Source: Chitinophaga nivalis
GTDB lineage: Bacteria > Bacteroidota > Bacteroidia > Chitinophagales > Chitinophagaceae
Length of the DNA stretch: 64,000 bases
NCBI RefSeq assembly: GCF_025989125.1
Contig: NZ_JAPDNR010000001.1
Coordinates: 4,446,301 to 4,510,300, forward strand
Direction of reading: 5' to 3'
Of the stretch, positions 1-8,994 are shown one piece after another; the first letter of the stretch is position 1; the number at the start of each line of letters is the position of its first letter. Under the pieces are notes generated by a model. The model was not told where the DNA came from and did no database searches. It saw only the letters and a list, made by a program, of their open reading frames with translations. Position numbers and translations under genes: made by a program.

Positions 1-396
1 CGTTTACACTAAAACAGCAAACGAGCAGCAACAAATAAAAAGATTTCATGGATGTATTTATTGTACAATGAGTATAGGTATAACAATATGTGGCAGCAGG
101 ATAAATGTATAGGGAGCTGCAGGTATAAAAATAGCCGATTCCTGTTCGCAAAGGGAGAGGAAGATAAAAAGATATCATTAAGTTAACTTTAAAACCGGAG
201 ACCGTGTGCTCCGGATATTCCCTTTCTCCTGCTACGCTAAAGCAGCAGTCAACACTGTGTGGCTGCATTAAATAATGGTATATTTATTTTTCCGATCATG
301 ATAAATTCAGGAGCTGGTGACAAAACAATAATTCCGTAAATTACTGTAACTGCCTGTTTTCCCATACTATCTCTTTTACCTCAAAAACACCTAGAG
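1..396. other. non-coding stretch at the left edge
   Basis: AT-rich sequence with no convincing reading frame. It holds a short inverted repeat, CCGGAG at 195-200 with CTCCGG at 209-214 (8-nt loop), not followed by a T-run, so it is not a clear terminator. It probably contains the promoter of the gene at 397, but I see no good TAnnTTTG box. Confidence 0.4.
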
Positions 397-1014
397 ATGC
401 GTTGTACCCAGGAAGATTTTCAAAGAGCCATCAGGATTGCTAATGCTATACAGGACTATTTCCGTATTAATTATAATTATACAGATGTAAGAAGTACCGA
501 TTTATATGATTACCTGGTAAAACGAAATCTGGTGGAGCAAGACCGGCATCATGGGCTGCATTTTCGTTCATTTCTGCGAAGACTAAAGGACGATGGGCTG
601 CTGGATCTGATACCCCAATGTCAGTATACCACTTCACCCGTCAGCGGTGGTGAGTGGCATTTTATACGGATGTCCGATGAAAAACTGGCCACCATCAGAA
701 ACAAGCATAAAGGAAAAAGAGCGACAGCAACACATGTCCCTAAGTTATCCGAAGCTGAAATTGACGAGCTGATTGAACTTGCCCGTAATGCAGTGGATAA
801 ATTGCCTAAAAGAGATACATCAGATCTTACTCATCAACAACTGGAGTTAAGAAAAAGTTACCCAAGAGCTTATGAAGAATGGTTGCCCCGCGAGATTGAA
901 ATCATGTCCCGGGCATTTCTCAAATTTGATCGGATAGATAAAGTGGCTGAGTTATTGCAACGGCAGCCTCATATTGTCCGGGAAAAATTACAGGCTCTGG
1001 GGCTTATAACATAA
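397..1014 (+). CDS. hypothetical protein with C-terminal helix-turn-helix-like segment
   Basis: 205 residues, soluble, no signal peptide. I do not recognise the whole protein. The N-terminal half (about 1-100) looks like a small helical domain with a basic face. The last 45 residues (from YEEWLPREIEIM to the end) resemble the small HTH-like tail found on several Bacteroidota nucleic-acid proteins, in which a helical segment is followed by an R-Q-P-x-x-V/I-R-x-x-L-x-x-L-G-L-I signature (here RQPHIVREKLQALGLI). A DNA- or RNA-binding role is therefore plausible but inferred. It stands alone and converges on a minus-strand pair, with a bidirectional hairpin between them. Confidence 0.6.
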   Translation: MRCTQEDFQRAIRIANAIQDYFRINYNYTDVRSTDLYDYLVKRNLVEQDRHHGLHFRSFLRRLKDDGLLDLIPQCQYTTSPVSGGEWHFIRMSDEKLATIRNKHKGKRATATHVPKLSEAEIDELIELARNAVDKLPKRDTSDLTHQQLELRKSYPRAYEEWLPREIEIMSRAFLKFDRIDKVAELLQRQPHIVREKLQALGLIT

Positions 1015-1078
1015 GTGAAGTGAATATCCCGCAGCTTGTCTGTCAGTAATGCATCGTAAGTTTAAGTAATCCCCGTCT

Positions 1079-1112
1079 GATACTAGCATTCTTTTTTTGA
1101 TATTAGCATTCT
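1079..1112. repeat. 14-nt direct repeat, two copies, 20-bp spacing
   Basis: GATACTAGCATTCT (1079-1092) and GATATTAGCATTCT (1099-1112) differ at one base and are separated by a T-run. The 20-bp period is close to two helical turns, which would suit a tandem protein site, but two copies can arise by slippage. Confidence 0.5.
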
Positions 1113-1149
1113 GCAAAATCTGTACTCATCGTACCGGGTATACTTAAAA

Positions 1150-1183
1150 TTAAAAAATCGGAGCGTAAACCCCGATTTTTTAA
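1150..1183. terminator. bidirectional rho-independent terminator
   Basis: Stem TTAAAAAATCGG (1150-1161) pairs with CCGATTTTTTAA (1172-1183) around a 10-nt loop, with A-run and T-run on both sides. It lies between the convergent genes ending at 1014 (+) and 1308 (-). Confidence 0.8.
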
Positions 1184-1307
1184 TATTTACAGCGCTTTTT
1201 GAAATAGTATCATGTTTACACACAGAATGAAATAACTCCCTTTTTTATTGCAACTCCCTTTTAGTATTTGTGATTTACAAACTTAGCTGCAACAAGTCAC
1301 GGGCCTT

Positions 1308-1895
1308 TTACAATTTACTATCTTGGTGATGTATCTTATTAGCATCCAGTATTGGATCTTCTGTAACTATCTCTTTTGATAAGGTATAAATATTTATACC
1401 TTCAATAATTGAATAAGTACTATGATTCCATATATTGAAAACACTGCCATCAGGAAAACTGTATAATCCTGTAAGGAGGGATTTGGAGCTAAGTAAAACC
1501 CTATCGTCTTTTTTTTCACATATAAACGAAACTGGCATTATTGCAATACTTGCATTCTTTGATTTGTTCAAAAATGTCCTCCAGTTAATATTTAGTTTAA
1601 TCAATTTCTCCGGAATTCCTTGCAAGGACTCCGGTGCAGAGCTAGAAAGTAATGCTCTTTGAAGGTTCCCTGATTTATCAAAAAAGAGTTTAATCAGCAT
1701 CAGGTATGTACATTCCTGGCATTTTTCTTTTCTTAATTCAACCCGCTCATGTCCAAAAAAAACAGTTAATTTTTTATATTCTTGATTTATGGACTGGCTC
1801 TTTGTTTTTTGCGCATTTGCTATGTTTGTTAGCGCAAACATACTGATAAAGGAAAACAGCATCCACTTTGCTCTATTATTCATTATACGGTCCAT
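1308..1895 (-). CDS. small secreted hypothetical protein
   Basis: 195 codons from the first ATG; the ATG four codons in (1883) fits better because the hydrophobic stretch beginning NNRAKWMLFSF then forms a normal signal peptide cleaved after ANA, before QKTK. The mature part is about 165 residues with a CxxC pair (CQEC) near position 60 and no motif I know. It starts only 18 bp after the stop of the HExxH lipoprotein upstream, so the two are almost certainly one operon and may act together in the envelope. Function unknown. Confidence 0.6.
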   Translation of the reverse strand: MDRIMNNRAKWMLFSFISMFALTNIANAQKTKSQSINQEYKKLTVFFGHERVELRKEKCQECTYLMLIKLFFDKSGNLQRALLSSSAPESLQGIPEKLIKLNINWRTFLNKSKNASIAIMPVSFICEKKDDRVLLSSKSLLTGLYSFPDGSVFNIWNHSTYSIIEGINIYTLSKEIVTEDPILDANKIHHQDSKL

Positions 1896-1913
1896 GTAAA
1901 TATTTTTAGTCTT

Positions 1914-3272
1914 TTATTTGCATTGAGAAGAAGTACCAACAGTGCCTAGTTGATGATTGTAAATGTTTTTATAGATTTGGGCGGTAGCATCCGTTTTATT
2001 ACTCGCATCTTTTAATTGTTTAGAAGTCCATTCTAAGGTTTGTAATAATCCTGTCCAACTCAGGTCGCTCTGATCCTTTTTTGAGATAGTTGGAAATATT
2101 TCCATCAGTGCATCAGATATGCTACTGGTATAAACAGACGCCATTTTTTCATGTTGATTAATATATGGCTCATCAAATTTAACTCCTTGTATTTTTAGAA
2201 AACCATGTAATGATTCATGAAGCATGGTTGTTACTATAAATTCTTTAGAAGCTTTGGGTAATGCATCGACATTTAAATCAATATATACAACTCCTCCTAT
2301 GAGGGTACCATCTGGTTTGCCTGCTAAATGCGAATCATAAACATTATACCTTCCCATTGCTCCAGGCATCTCATTATCCGGTTTTTCACGGAAAATTAAG
2401 TCAAAATTGGATTTTCCACCGAACATTTTATCCATTGTTGTAGCAATCCTGTTTTTTAAATCTTTTGATAGTACCGATTTATAAGCCTCAGTTAAGCATG
2501 GATTATTTAATTCACTTTTAATAGCTTCTATATGTGTGGGCTTGTCTCTTGGTTTCTCTGGGTCCCAATGGTCATCTACCACAGGACCATCGCCACTGCC
2601 GCCGTTACCACCACCGCCATCACCAGGATCAGGATTACCCCCTCCTGTACCAGGGTTATTCGTGCCGCCTGATCCTTCATCTGTACATACAGAATATCCG
2701 TATACGGTAAATACTCCATCCGGATCAATACGTGTTTCCGTGTAATAGTCACATTGCAATTCGGGCCTTATTCTGCTTTCGAATGCTTTTTGGCTTGGAA
2801 ATTTGGCAATAACAGCATTGTATTTTATGCTACCGTTGTTGTAATAGTCTCCCTTTTTAAATTGCTGGTTTAAGTCCGATCTACCAATCAGACCGGTAAA
2901 ATCAGCGGGATTATACGTTTTATGTGTTTTGATGTATGCCTCAGTTCCGACAATTTCAATCACTTCACCTTTAATTATTCCTTTTGAAATGCTAAAGATC
3001 ACTCTCCGGATACCTCTGCTCCCTTTTTCAAAATTGCTGGTAAAAGGATAGGGGACCGTAATCCGATATGTATTGCTTTGGGCGTTTATAACTATTGTCG
3101 CCTTATCCCAATTTAAGGCTCCGGTTTTATGTGGTGTGGTTTCATACCAGCTTTGCGCTTTAGTAATCATTTGGGAGTTGGGTGTATCAACGCTACTTTC
3201 TTCCTTGGAGCAAGACGTGAAATAAATAACAAGGGGAATCAGTAATGAAAAATTAATGAATGATTTTATCAT
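1914..3272 (-). CDS. lipoprotein with a HExxH metallopeptidase-like motif
   Basis: 452 residues. The N-terminus is a type II signal peptide with lipobox-like YFTSC (Cys about residue 21), so it should be anchored in the outer membrane. Residues 30-200 form a beta-rich domain. A Gly/Pro/Asp-rich linker at about 203-232 joins it to a C-terminal domain carrying HESLH (HExxH, about residues 351-355) in a TMLHESLHGF context, the usual zinc-binding helix of metallopeptidases. A third zinc ligand is not obvious. Peptidase activity is inference from the motif alone; it could be an inactive relative. First gene of a two-gene operon with the secreted protein downstream. Confidence 0.6.
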   Translation of the reverse strand: MIKSFINFSLLIPLVIYFTSCSKEESSVDTPNSQMITKAQSWYETTPHKTGALNWDKATIVINAQSNTYRITVPYPFTSNFEKGSRGIRRVIFSISKGIIKGEVIEIVGTEAYIKTHKTYNPADFTGLIGRSDLNQQFKKGDYYNNGSIKYNAVIAKFPSQKAFESRIRPELQCDYYTETRIDPDGVFTVYGYSVCTDEGSGGTNNPGTGGGNPDPGDGGGGNGGSGDGPVVDDHWDPEKPRDKPTHIEAIKSELNNPCLTEAYKSVLSKDLKNRIATTMDKMFGGKSNFDLIFREKPDNEMPGAMGRYNVYDSHLAGKPDGTLIGGVVYIDLNVDALPKASKEFIVTTMLHESLHGFLKIQGVKFDEPYINQHEKMASVYTSSISDALMEIFPTISKKDQSDLSWTGLLQTLEWTSKQLKDASNKTDATAQIYKNIYNHQLGTVGTSSQCK

Positions 3273-3350
3273 TTTTAGGGTTTGGGTTCTTATTTGTCGT
3301 ATTATATATCGGATGAAAGATAATTCATTACAGTAATTCTATAAACTTAC

Positions 3351-3378
3351 AAAAAAGTCCTGATAAGAATATCAGGAC
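3351..3378 (-). terminator. rho-independent terminator of catB
   Basis: Perfect 9-bp stem GTCCTGATA (3357-3365) / TATCAGGAC (3370-3378) with a 4-nt loop. Read on the minus strand it is followed by six T (3356-3351). It lies about 120 bp downstream of the catB stop. Confidence 0.85.
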
Positions 3379-3500
3379 AGTGGCTATTACATAAAGTGTA
3401 TTAGTAAAGGTTTTGACTTTAAACGAGCAATTTTTAAAATATTGATAACTTAACCCGAAGAAGAAAATTTATACAGCGATGGTACCACCTTAATTTATAC

Positions 3501-4136
3501 TCAGCTATTTCCATGCTGTAAGCTGAACAAATAAAGCGCTTCTATATCGTTAGCACATAATAAGGGCATGGCCAGCCTTAATTTATCCAGCTCCCAATTC
3601 CACCATCGCATAGCGAGCAGTTGGGCTATTTGTTGTTCACTGAACCGCTTCTTTATTTCTTTGGCCGGGTTGCCGCCAACAATCGCATAGGGCATCACGT
3701 CTTTTGTAACCAGCGCGCGACTGCCTATAACTGCCCCATCACCGATTTTTACGCCCGGCATAATCATCGCTTCGGCCCCAATCCATACATCGTTGCCGAC
3801 GATGGTATCACCAGCTCCGCGGAATGCATTGAGGCTCGTTGCAAATGCCGGTTCTTCGTTCATAAAGTAGAAGGGGAAACTGGAAATCCAGTCATATCGA
3901 TGTCCCTGGTTACCGGCCATAATAAAGGATACACCTGTTCCAATGGAGCAAAAACTACCAATGATGAGCTTATCTACATCATCCCGATCCGGCATTAAAT
4001 AACGTGCGCAGTCATCAAAACTATGACCATGATAATAACCGGAGTAATAACTATATCTGCCTGCAATGATATTGGGATTGGTGATATGCTCAGCTATAAT
4101 TTTCCCTTTGAAAGGGCTTTCAAAGAAATTTTCCAT
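3501..4136 (-). CDS. catB: type B chloramphenicol O-acetyltransferase (xenobiotic acetyltransferase)
   Basis: Acetyl-CoA-dependent hexapeptide-repeat (left-handed beta-helix) acetyltransferase. The family acetylates chloramphenicol and related substrates as a trimer in the cytoplasm. The N-terminus (NFFESPFKGK), the GRYSYYSGYYHGHSFDDCAR segment, the LIIGSFCSIGTGVSFIMAGN stretch, the catalytic His in NQGHRYDW, and VGNDVWIG / AIVGGNPAK repeats are all classic CatB signatures. The reading frame is open upstream to 4172, but starting at 4136 (MENFFES) gives 211 residues, the normal family length and the normal N-terminus, so I chose it. It stands alone with its own terminator and shows no flanking mobile element, so it looks like a resident chromosomal gene. 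Activity on chloramphenicol itself is inferred. Confidence 0.9.
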   Translation of the reverse strand: MENFFESPFKGKIIAEHITNPNIIAGRYSYYSGYYHGHSFDDCARYLMPDRDDVDKLIIGSFCSIGTGVSFIMAGNQGHRYDWISSFPFYFMNEEPAFATSLNAFRGAGDTIVGNDVWIGAEAMIMPGVKIGDGAVIGSRALVTKDVMPYAIVGGNPAKEIKKRFSEQQIAQLLAMRWWNWELDKLRLAMPLLCANDIEALYLFSLQHGNS

Positions 4137-4513
4137 AAATAAAATGACGATAATGTTGGCACGTATTAGCATGCCAGGTAATAAAAATATTTAAAATAGA
4201 TAGGCTGTATATCCCATTACATGGGATAATGGCGAGAGCAGTGAGAGAGGAGTATTTGTCTAATCAGCGATTTCCATCGTGCGAATATATAAAATAATTG
4301 TTACAGGGCAGGTGAAGACGTTATTTGTTTTTCTCTGCGATAACACTTCGGTGATTATCTGTTCAGGAGGTCTCTGCCTGGGATTTGCATGGGTAACCGT
4401 TCATAAATCACCTGCATCTGCATAAATTTATAATGCAACGGTATTGGTTGCTATTGGATAATATGATAATGATTGGTTGCCTACCGGAACAGATCCATCA
4501 TTATTTCTTACAT
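4137..4513. other. non-coding stretch upstream of catB
   Basis: About 380 bases between the catB start (minus strand) and the terminator of the phosphatase operon. It must hold the catB promoter. I see no coding frame and no clear repeat. Confidence 0.4.
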
Positions 4514-4550
4514 AATAAAGCGGGTACTTCAAAGAAGCACCCGCTTTATT
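4514..4550. terminator. terminator of the fecIR-sus-phosphatase operon
   Basis: AATAAAGCGGGT (4514-4525) pairs with ACCCGCTTTATT (4539-4550), with a further CTTC/GAAG inner stem. It begins 20 bp beyond the stop of the PafA-like gene on the minus strand. Confidence 0.8.
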
Positions 4551-4570
4551 TATATTGTTTCATATCTTTC

Positions 4571-6190
4571 TCATTTCCTCCCCGGCATCACTTCCGTGAT
4601 CACCTGTCCGGTAGTACCACTAGGCATCTGGATATGCAGCAACGCAGAAAGCGTTGGGGCAATATCTGTAATGCTGACAGGCCGGTAACTGCTACCAGGC
4701 GTGATCTGCCAGCCAAACCATACCAAAGGAATGTGGGTATCATAAGGGTACATGGTGCCATGCGTCGTGCCCATGATGCTGCCATTCTTAACGCCCGGAG
4801 CGGGTACCATCATCATATCGCCGCTGCGTTTGGCATGCCAGCCATTTACATACATGCTATTGTACGGCGCCGGGAGATAGCCGCTGCGCAGGTCATCCAT
4901 GGCTACCACATCGCCGATACCGGAAATTGCTTTCAACTGCACTTTAATGAACTGCTGCAGGCTGGCCATAGGTACACCTGCCTTGCTGATGGCGGCGGTA
5001 TCCAGGTAAAGCTGGGTGCCGGCATCAGACAGAATAGCTTTGGGAATGCCCCAGTTTTTGTGGATGGCTTCATTCAGGGCAGTGGCCCGGCCCATCTTCT
5101 CCGCTTTGCCTGGCAGGCGGTTATCCTGCAGGAATCCCGGTGAATGCACGGCCCCATGGTCGGCGGTAAGGAATACCAGATAGTCTTTACCATATCGCTG
5201 ATCCAGCCAGCTGAGGAAGGCGCCCAGTTCTTTATCCAGCCGCAGGTACATGTCTTCCATTTCAATGGCGTTGGGGCCAAAGCTATGGCCGGCAATATCC
5301 GGTGTGGAGAAACTGAGGGCCAGCAGGTCGGTGGCATTTTTTCCCAGGTCATAGCCCTGGATGGCCGCCTTTGCGAAGTCCAGGGTGAGGGTATTCCCTA
5401 AAGGAGAATATTTCAGCAGGTCATAATCCTTTCCTTTGTTGAATTGGTGCAGGAATACCGGTTTATCTTCCCCGGGAATGGGTACTTCATAAAACTTATC
5501 GTCTGCTGTGCTGGCGGTATAGGTAGCCGCCGGATATAACGTTTGCCACGGCTGTTGTATGTACTTGGCGGCTCGTTGTTCCTGGTTGAAAGCTTCCGCC
5601 CATGCTGGCAGGTTATTCATGTACCAGGTGCTGCTAATGAAATTACCGGTAGCATCGTCGTACCAGAAGGCGGCGTTGGCGCCGTGGCCGGCGGGTAATA
5701 TCGCTGCCCTATCTTTCAGTGCGATGCCAATTACCCTGCTTTGAAAGCCGGTGCCGATGCGCAGTTCATCGCCCACGGTGGTAGACTGCAGGTAGTGCGG
5801 CGACATACCGCCTGCCGTTGTTTTGCCGGTACCAATGGTACTGACAGCACTATCGTATACACAGTACACGGATTTACCGGATGCCCGGTCGTACCAGTCG
5901 TTGCCAACAATGCCGTTCATGGCAGGACCCGCGCCGGTATACACGGCGGCGTGGCCGGCGGCAGTAACCGTGGGTACATAATTGATCATCGTTTGCTCGC
6001 AGCTGAAACCCTCCCGGAGCAAGCGTTTGAATCCGGTGCTGCCATAGCGGTTGTAATAGCGATAGAGGTAGTCCCAGCGCATCTGGTCTACCATGATGCC
6101 TACCACCAGTTTTGGGCGGTTCAGTTGCTGCGCATACAAACTGTTGCCAGCCATCAGGATGGCCAGCAACAGTATTTTAGAGATCCTCAT
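4571..6190 (-). CDS. PafA-type alkaline phosphatase
   Basis: 539 residues with a signal peptide ending SLYAQ, so secreted to the periplasm or surface. It matches the calcium-activated, broad-specificity alkaline phosphatase PafA of Bacteroidota (about 545 residues), which releases phosphate from many monoesters. Visible catalytic elements: metal-ligand Asp35 in VDQMRWD, nucleophile Thr (about 76) in PTVTAAGHA, Asn97 in VGNDWYD, the K-x-R pair in ALKDRAA typical of PafA, DIAGHSFGP and TADHGA metal-binding motifs, and a last His in THGTMYPYDTH. Its start overlaps the stop of the metallophosphoesterase by 4 bp (ATGA), so the two are translationally coupled. It is the last gene of the sus-type operon and should act on the same phosphorylated substrates as its neighbours. 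Confidence 0.85.
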   Translation of the reverse strand: MRISKILLLAILMAGNSLYAQQLNRPKLVVGIMVDQMRWDYLYRYYNRYGSTGFKRLLREGFSCEQTMINYVPTVTAAGHAAVYTGAGPAMNGIVGNDWYDRASGKSVYCVYDSAVSTIGTGKTTAGGMSPHYLQSTTVGDELRIGTGFQSRVIGIALKDRAAILPAGHGANAAFWYDDATGNFISSTWYMNNLPAWAEAFNQEQRAAKYIQQPWQTLYPAATYTASTADDKFYEVPIPGEDKPVFLHQFNKGKDYDLLKYSPLGNTLTLDFAKAAIQGYDLGKNATDLLALSFSTPDIAGHSFGPNAIEMEDMYLRLDKELGAFLSWLDQRYGKDYLVFLTADHGAVHSPGFLQDNRLPGKAEKMGRATALNEAIHKNWGIPKAILSDAGTQLYLDTAAISKAGVPMASLQQFIKVQLKAISGIGDVVAMDDLRSGYLPAPYNSMYVNGWHAKRSGDMMMVPAPGVKNGSIMGTTHGTMYPYDTHIPLVWFGWQITPGSSYRPVSITDIAPTLSALLHIQMPSGTTGQVITEVMPGRK

Positions 6191-7506
6191 GCGGGTTTGT
6201 TTTCTTTGAATTTATTGATTTTGCCGGCGCGTTTCTCCAGTATAAAAGCGTCGAACAACTCACCGGTTGCCAGGTACGACCTGAAATCAAGTTGGTGGTT
6301 ATCTATGGTTACCAGGTGATACATCTGCAGATGTCCGGTGACAATATCGGCCCACTCCATTTTTTCGTACTCATACATTTTTGATCCGCTCACAGATACT
6401 ACATAGGCAGTACCGTAAGGCGCGATCTGCTGCATCCCTCTGCCATAGGCATGATCATGCCCTTGCAGTACAATGTCGACTTTGTATTTATCGAACAGGG
6501 GTTTGAACCCGGCTTTAACTTTTTCATTGATCCGGCCTTTCTTGGTGGAGAATACCGGATGATGCATGGTGACAACGGTCCATTTGTTCGGGTTCGTAGC
6601 GAGCGTGTTTTCCAGCCACTGTTGCTGTGCCTGCAGCAGCGATTCAGAGGTGGCTTCCTCCATCATCTGCGTATTCAGACTGATAAAACGTACCCCCTGG
6701 ATATCTGCATAAAATACGGAACCTTCCAGTGCATCGAGGCCGGTGCCATTGGCGGGAAGGGTAAATTGCTTTTTCCAATGCACGGAGAGGTGAGGTAAGC
6801 CATCTTCATGGGTGTACTCATGATTGCCTGGCGTTACCAGGGATGGCACAGTACCATGAATATAACCACCGGCATCGAACCATTGCCCCCATTCATCGTC
6901 TTTGTTGGCGCGGTTTACGAGGTCGCCGGCGTGAATGATGAGTTTTGCTTCCGGCATCTGGGCATAAGCTTTTCTGATGACCCGGCTCCAGAAAGGTTTG
7001 ATACCTACCTGTGCATCGCCGAGGTAGATGAAGGACAGTTTGCCGGTAGTAGCTGCCGTGCGAAACTGCAGCCATTCGCTCCAGCCTTCATCGTTGCCGG
7101 CGCGGTAGGTATACAGGGTATCTGGTTGCAGCCCGGTAAGCGTGAGACTATGATAATACACCTGCAGGGTTTCATATTGCAACGTTTCCGTTTTCGCCGT
7201 TAACCGTGTGGCTTTCGCTGCAAATGCCGGCCGGGCATCCGCGATGGCATATTCAACATAGGCGGTTGCTGCCGTGTTGGTACGCCAGGTGATCGCTGCT
7301 GTTGTAGCCGGATCTTTGGTAATATTCAGGATGATCCGGTCAGGGACAGCGGAGGCCGTGTAGCCGGGATCGGGAGCAAGGTCGGTGGGAGCGGCAGCCG
7401 TAGCTGCTGCCAGGCCGGATGTTCCGGCCAGTGGCAGCAGTACGCCGGCTTTCACCATCCTGCTGAGAAAATTTCTTCTACCTACTATTTTCTTTTCCAT
7501 ATTCAA
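6187..7506 (-). CDS. purple-acid-phosphatase-like metallophosphoesterase, Tat-type signal
   Basis: 439 residues. The N-terminus carries a twin-arginine motif (GRRNFLSRM) followed by a hydrophobic Gly/Ala-rich stretch, suggesting Tat export of a folded metalloenzyme. Residues about 50-150 are a fibronectin-III-like N-terminal domain as in purple acid phosphatases. The catalytic domain shows the metallophosphoesterase blocks in order: YLGDAQVG, HAGDLVN, PGNHEY, MHHPVF and LQGHDHAYGR. It hydrolyses phosphomonoesters or diesters; the substrate cannot be told. It sits 6 bp after susD and overlaps the PafA-like gene by 4 bp, so it is co-translated with the uptake system. An ATG two codons in (7500) is an alternative start. 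Confidence 0.85.
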   Translation of the reverse strand: MNMEKKIVGRRNFLSRMVKAGVLLPLAGTSGLAAATAAAPTDLAPDPGYTASAVPDRIILNITKDPATTAAITWRTNTAATAYVEYAIADARPAFAAKATRLTAKTETLQYETLQVYYHSLTLTGLQPDTLYTYRAGNDEGWSEWLQFRTAATTGKLSFIYLGDAQVGIKPFWSRVIRKAYAQMPEAKLIIHAGDLVNRANKDDEWGQWFDAGGYIHGTVPSLVTPGNHEYTHEDGLPHLSVHWKKQFTLPANGTGLDALEGSVFYADIQGVRFISLNTQMMEEATSESLLQAQQQWLENTLATNPNKWTVVTMHHPVFSTKKGRINEKVKAGFKPLFDKYKVDIVLQGHDHAYGRGMQQIAPYGTAYVVSVSGSKMYEYEKMEWADIVTGHLQMYHLVTIDNHQLDFRSYLATGELFDAFILEKRAGKINKFKENKPA

Positions 7507-7512
7507 TTGTGC

Positions 7513-8991
7513 TTATCTCAGGTACCACATTTTTGTATTGATATCATCGGCGCCAAATGCATTAATGGCGGCGCGGTAGTTGTCGATATTTACATCCTGT
7601 TCGGTGGATGGCCACGCATATCTTACCGGGAATGTTTTTTGATAAGCCATCGGGCCTACCACAAATGCCGGATATCCGGTACGACGGAAGTCAAACCAGC
7701 CCTCTGCTCCACGGAAGGTCATGGCCAGCCATTTCTGCGTGATCAGTTGTTCCAGGGTACCATTGTACTTTACTACCGGTTGCTCGTAGTAGTTTCTGCG
7801 TTGCGCTTCTGCCTGCAGGCCATAATATTCGAGGGAGGATTTAATCCCGTTGTTATACATGGACTCAGCGGTATTGCCGGCCAGGTTTACTTTACCTTGC
7901 TGCATCGCCTCTGCGGCAATGAAACATACCTCTGTATACAGCATCAGGCTGGCTTTGTAAAGCGTTGGTTTATTCTGCCGGAAGAAGGAAGACAAAGTAG
8001 ACTGATGCGATTCGCCACCATTGTAATCACCCGGATTCGTATAGGCGTGTGGGATACCCACGTATTTGTTTTTGTCGATGGTAGCTCCTTCGGTGCTGGC
8101 AACCGGGGCAATCCATAATTCCAGTCTGGGGTCATTGCGCGACAGCAAAGCATCTACCAGCTCTTTACTGGCTTTCGTTTTCAGGAAATCATTATCGATC
8201 ATGTTCAGTGGTCCGCCAGCCCAGCTATCGTCTTTTTTGACACCCAGGTAAGGTACTTCTGCGTTGTCGGCATTGCTCTCCATGATTGGATAAGCGGTTT
8301 TGTTGTTCAGTATTTCCTGCATCTCTGTCCAGGCAGCCGGATATTTTTTGGCGCAACGGAGCAGGAGGCGTAAACGTAATGAGTTGGCCAGCTTGCGCCA
8401 TTTCAAAGCATCACCGGCAAACATCGCATCTGCTTTTGCATCGATACCCGCGCCGTTGTTTTTCAGTTCTGTATTGGCTTCTTTCAGCAAGGCCAGCAAG
8501 CTGTTATAGATATCTTCCTGTTTGTCGTAGGTGGGTTTAATATTACCATTCTCTACAGACTGCAATGCTTTGGAATAAGGCACGTCACCATAGAGATCCG
8601 TGAGGTAAGCGAAATTGAATGCCATCAGTACCTTGCCAGCGGCTACATAGGCCGGCTGCTGGGTGCTGGTAGCTTCCTGCTGCATGGTTTTAACAATCAT
8701 TGCGCGCTGGTAGATATCGGACCATTCTACGGCTGTCCAGCGAAACAGCTCATAGTCGTTGTTCCGGATCAGGGTGATGTATCTGCCTAATGCGGCAGGC
8801 CTTCTGGCGAAACCATTTTCTGCATAGGCATAGGCGGTTTGTGTGATGGCCTCTGTGAGGTGATATTCCGGTCTGGTAACAGATGGACTATTCGGATTGG
8901 TATTGATGCTGTCAAAGTCTTTTGTGCAGCTGGCAAATGTCAGTGCTGTCAGCAGACCTGCTATTATTTTATATGGTTTCATGATTGGCAT
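7513..8991 (-). CDS. SusD/RagB-family outer-membrane lipoprotein
   Basis: 492 residues with a type II signal peptide (lipobox about TFASC). It belongs to the SusD-like family that caps a SusC porin at the cell surface and delivers ligand to it. The family pattern is visible: NTNPNSP near the start, YITLIRNNDYELFRW, the helical repeats with LTDLYGDVPYSKAL, the NRNYYEQP region and the C-terminal block with WPSTEQDVN. It follows the susC gene by 3 bp. The two phosphatases directly downstream suggest that the ligand is a phosphorylated compound rather than a plain glycan; this is inferred from neighbours. Confidence 0.88.
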   Translation of the reverse strand: MPIMKPYKIIAGLLTALTFASCTKDFDSINTNPNSPSVTRPEYHLTEAITQTAYAYAENGFARRPAALGRYITLIRNNDYELFRWTAVEWSDIYQRAMIVKTMQQEATSTQQPAYVAAGKVLMAFNFAYLTDLYGDVPYSKALQSVENGNIKPTYDKQEDIYNSLLALLKEANTELKNNGAGIDAKADAMFAGDALKWRKLANSLRLRLLLRCAKKYPAAWTEMQEILNNKTAYPIMESNADNAEVPYLGVKKDDSWAGGPLNMIDNDFLKTKASKELVDALLSRNDPRLELWIAPVASTEGATIDKNKYVGIPHAYTNPGDYNGGESHQSTLSSFFRQNKPTLYKASLMLYTEVCFIAAEAMQQGKVNLAGNTAESMYNNGIKSSLEYYGLQAEAQRRNYYEQPVVKYNGTLEQLITQKWLAMTFRGAEGWFDFRRTGYPAFVVGPMAYQKTFPVRYAWPSTEQDVNIDNYRAAINAFGADDINTKMWYLR

Positions 8992-8994
8992 AGA

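Noticed and set aside
4433..5143. 236-codon plus-strand frame
   Set aside because: It lies antisense within the strongly supported PafA-type gene and has no recognisable motif or export signal.
7507..8118. 203-codon plus-strand frame antisense to susD
   Set aside because: It mirrors the susD reading frame; the protein looks random and no gene would fit between the operon genes.
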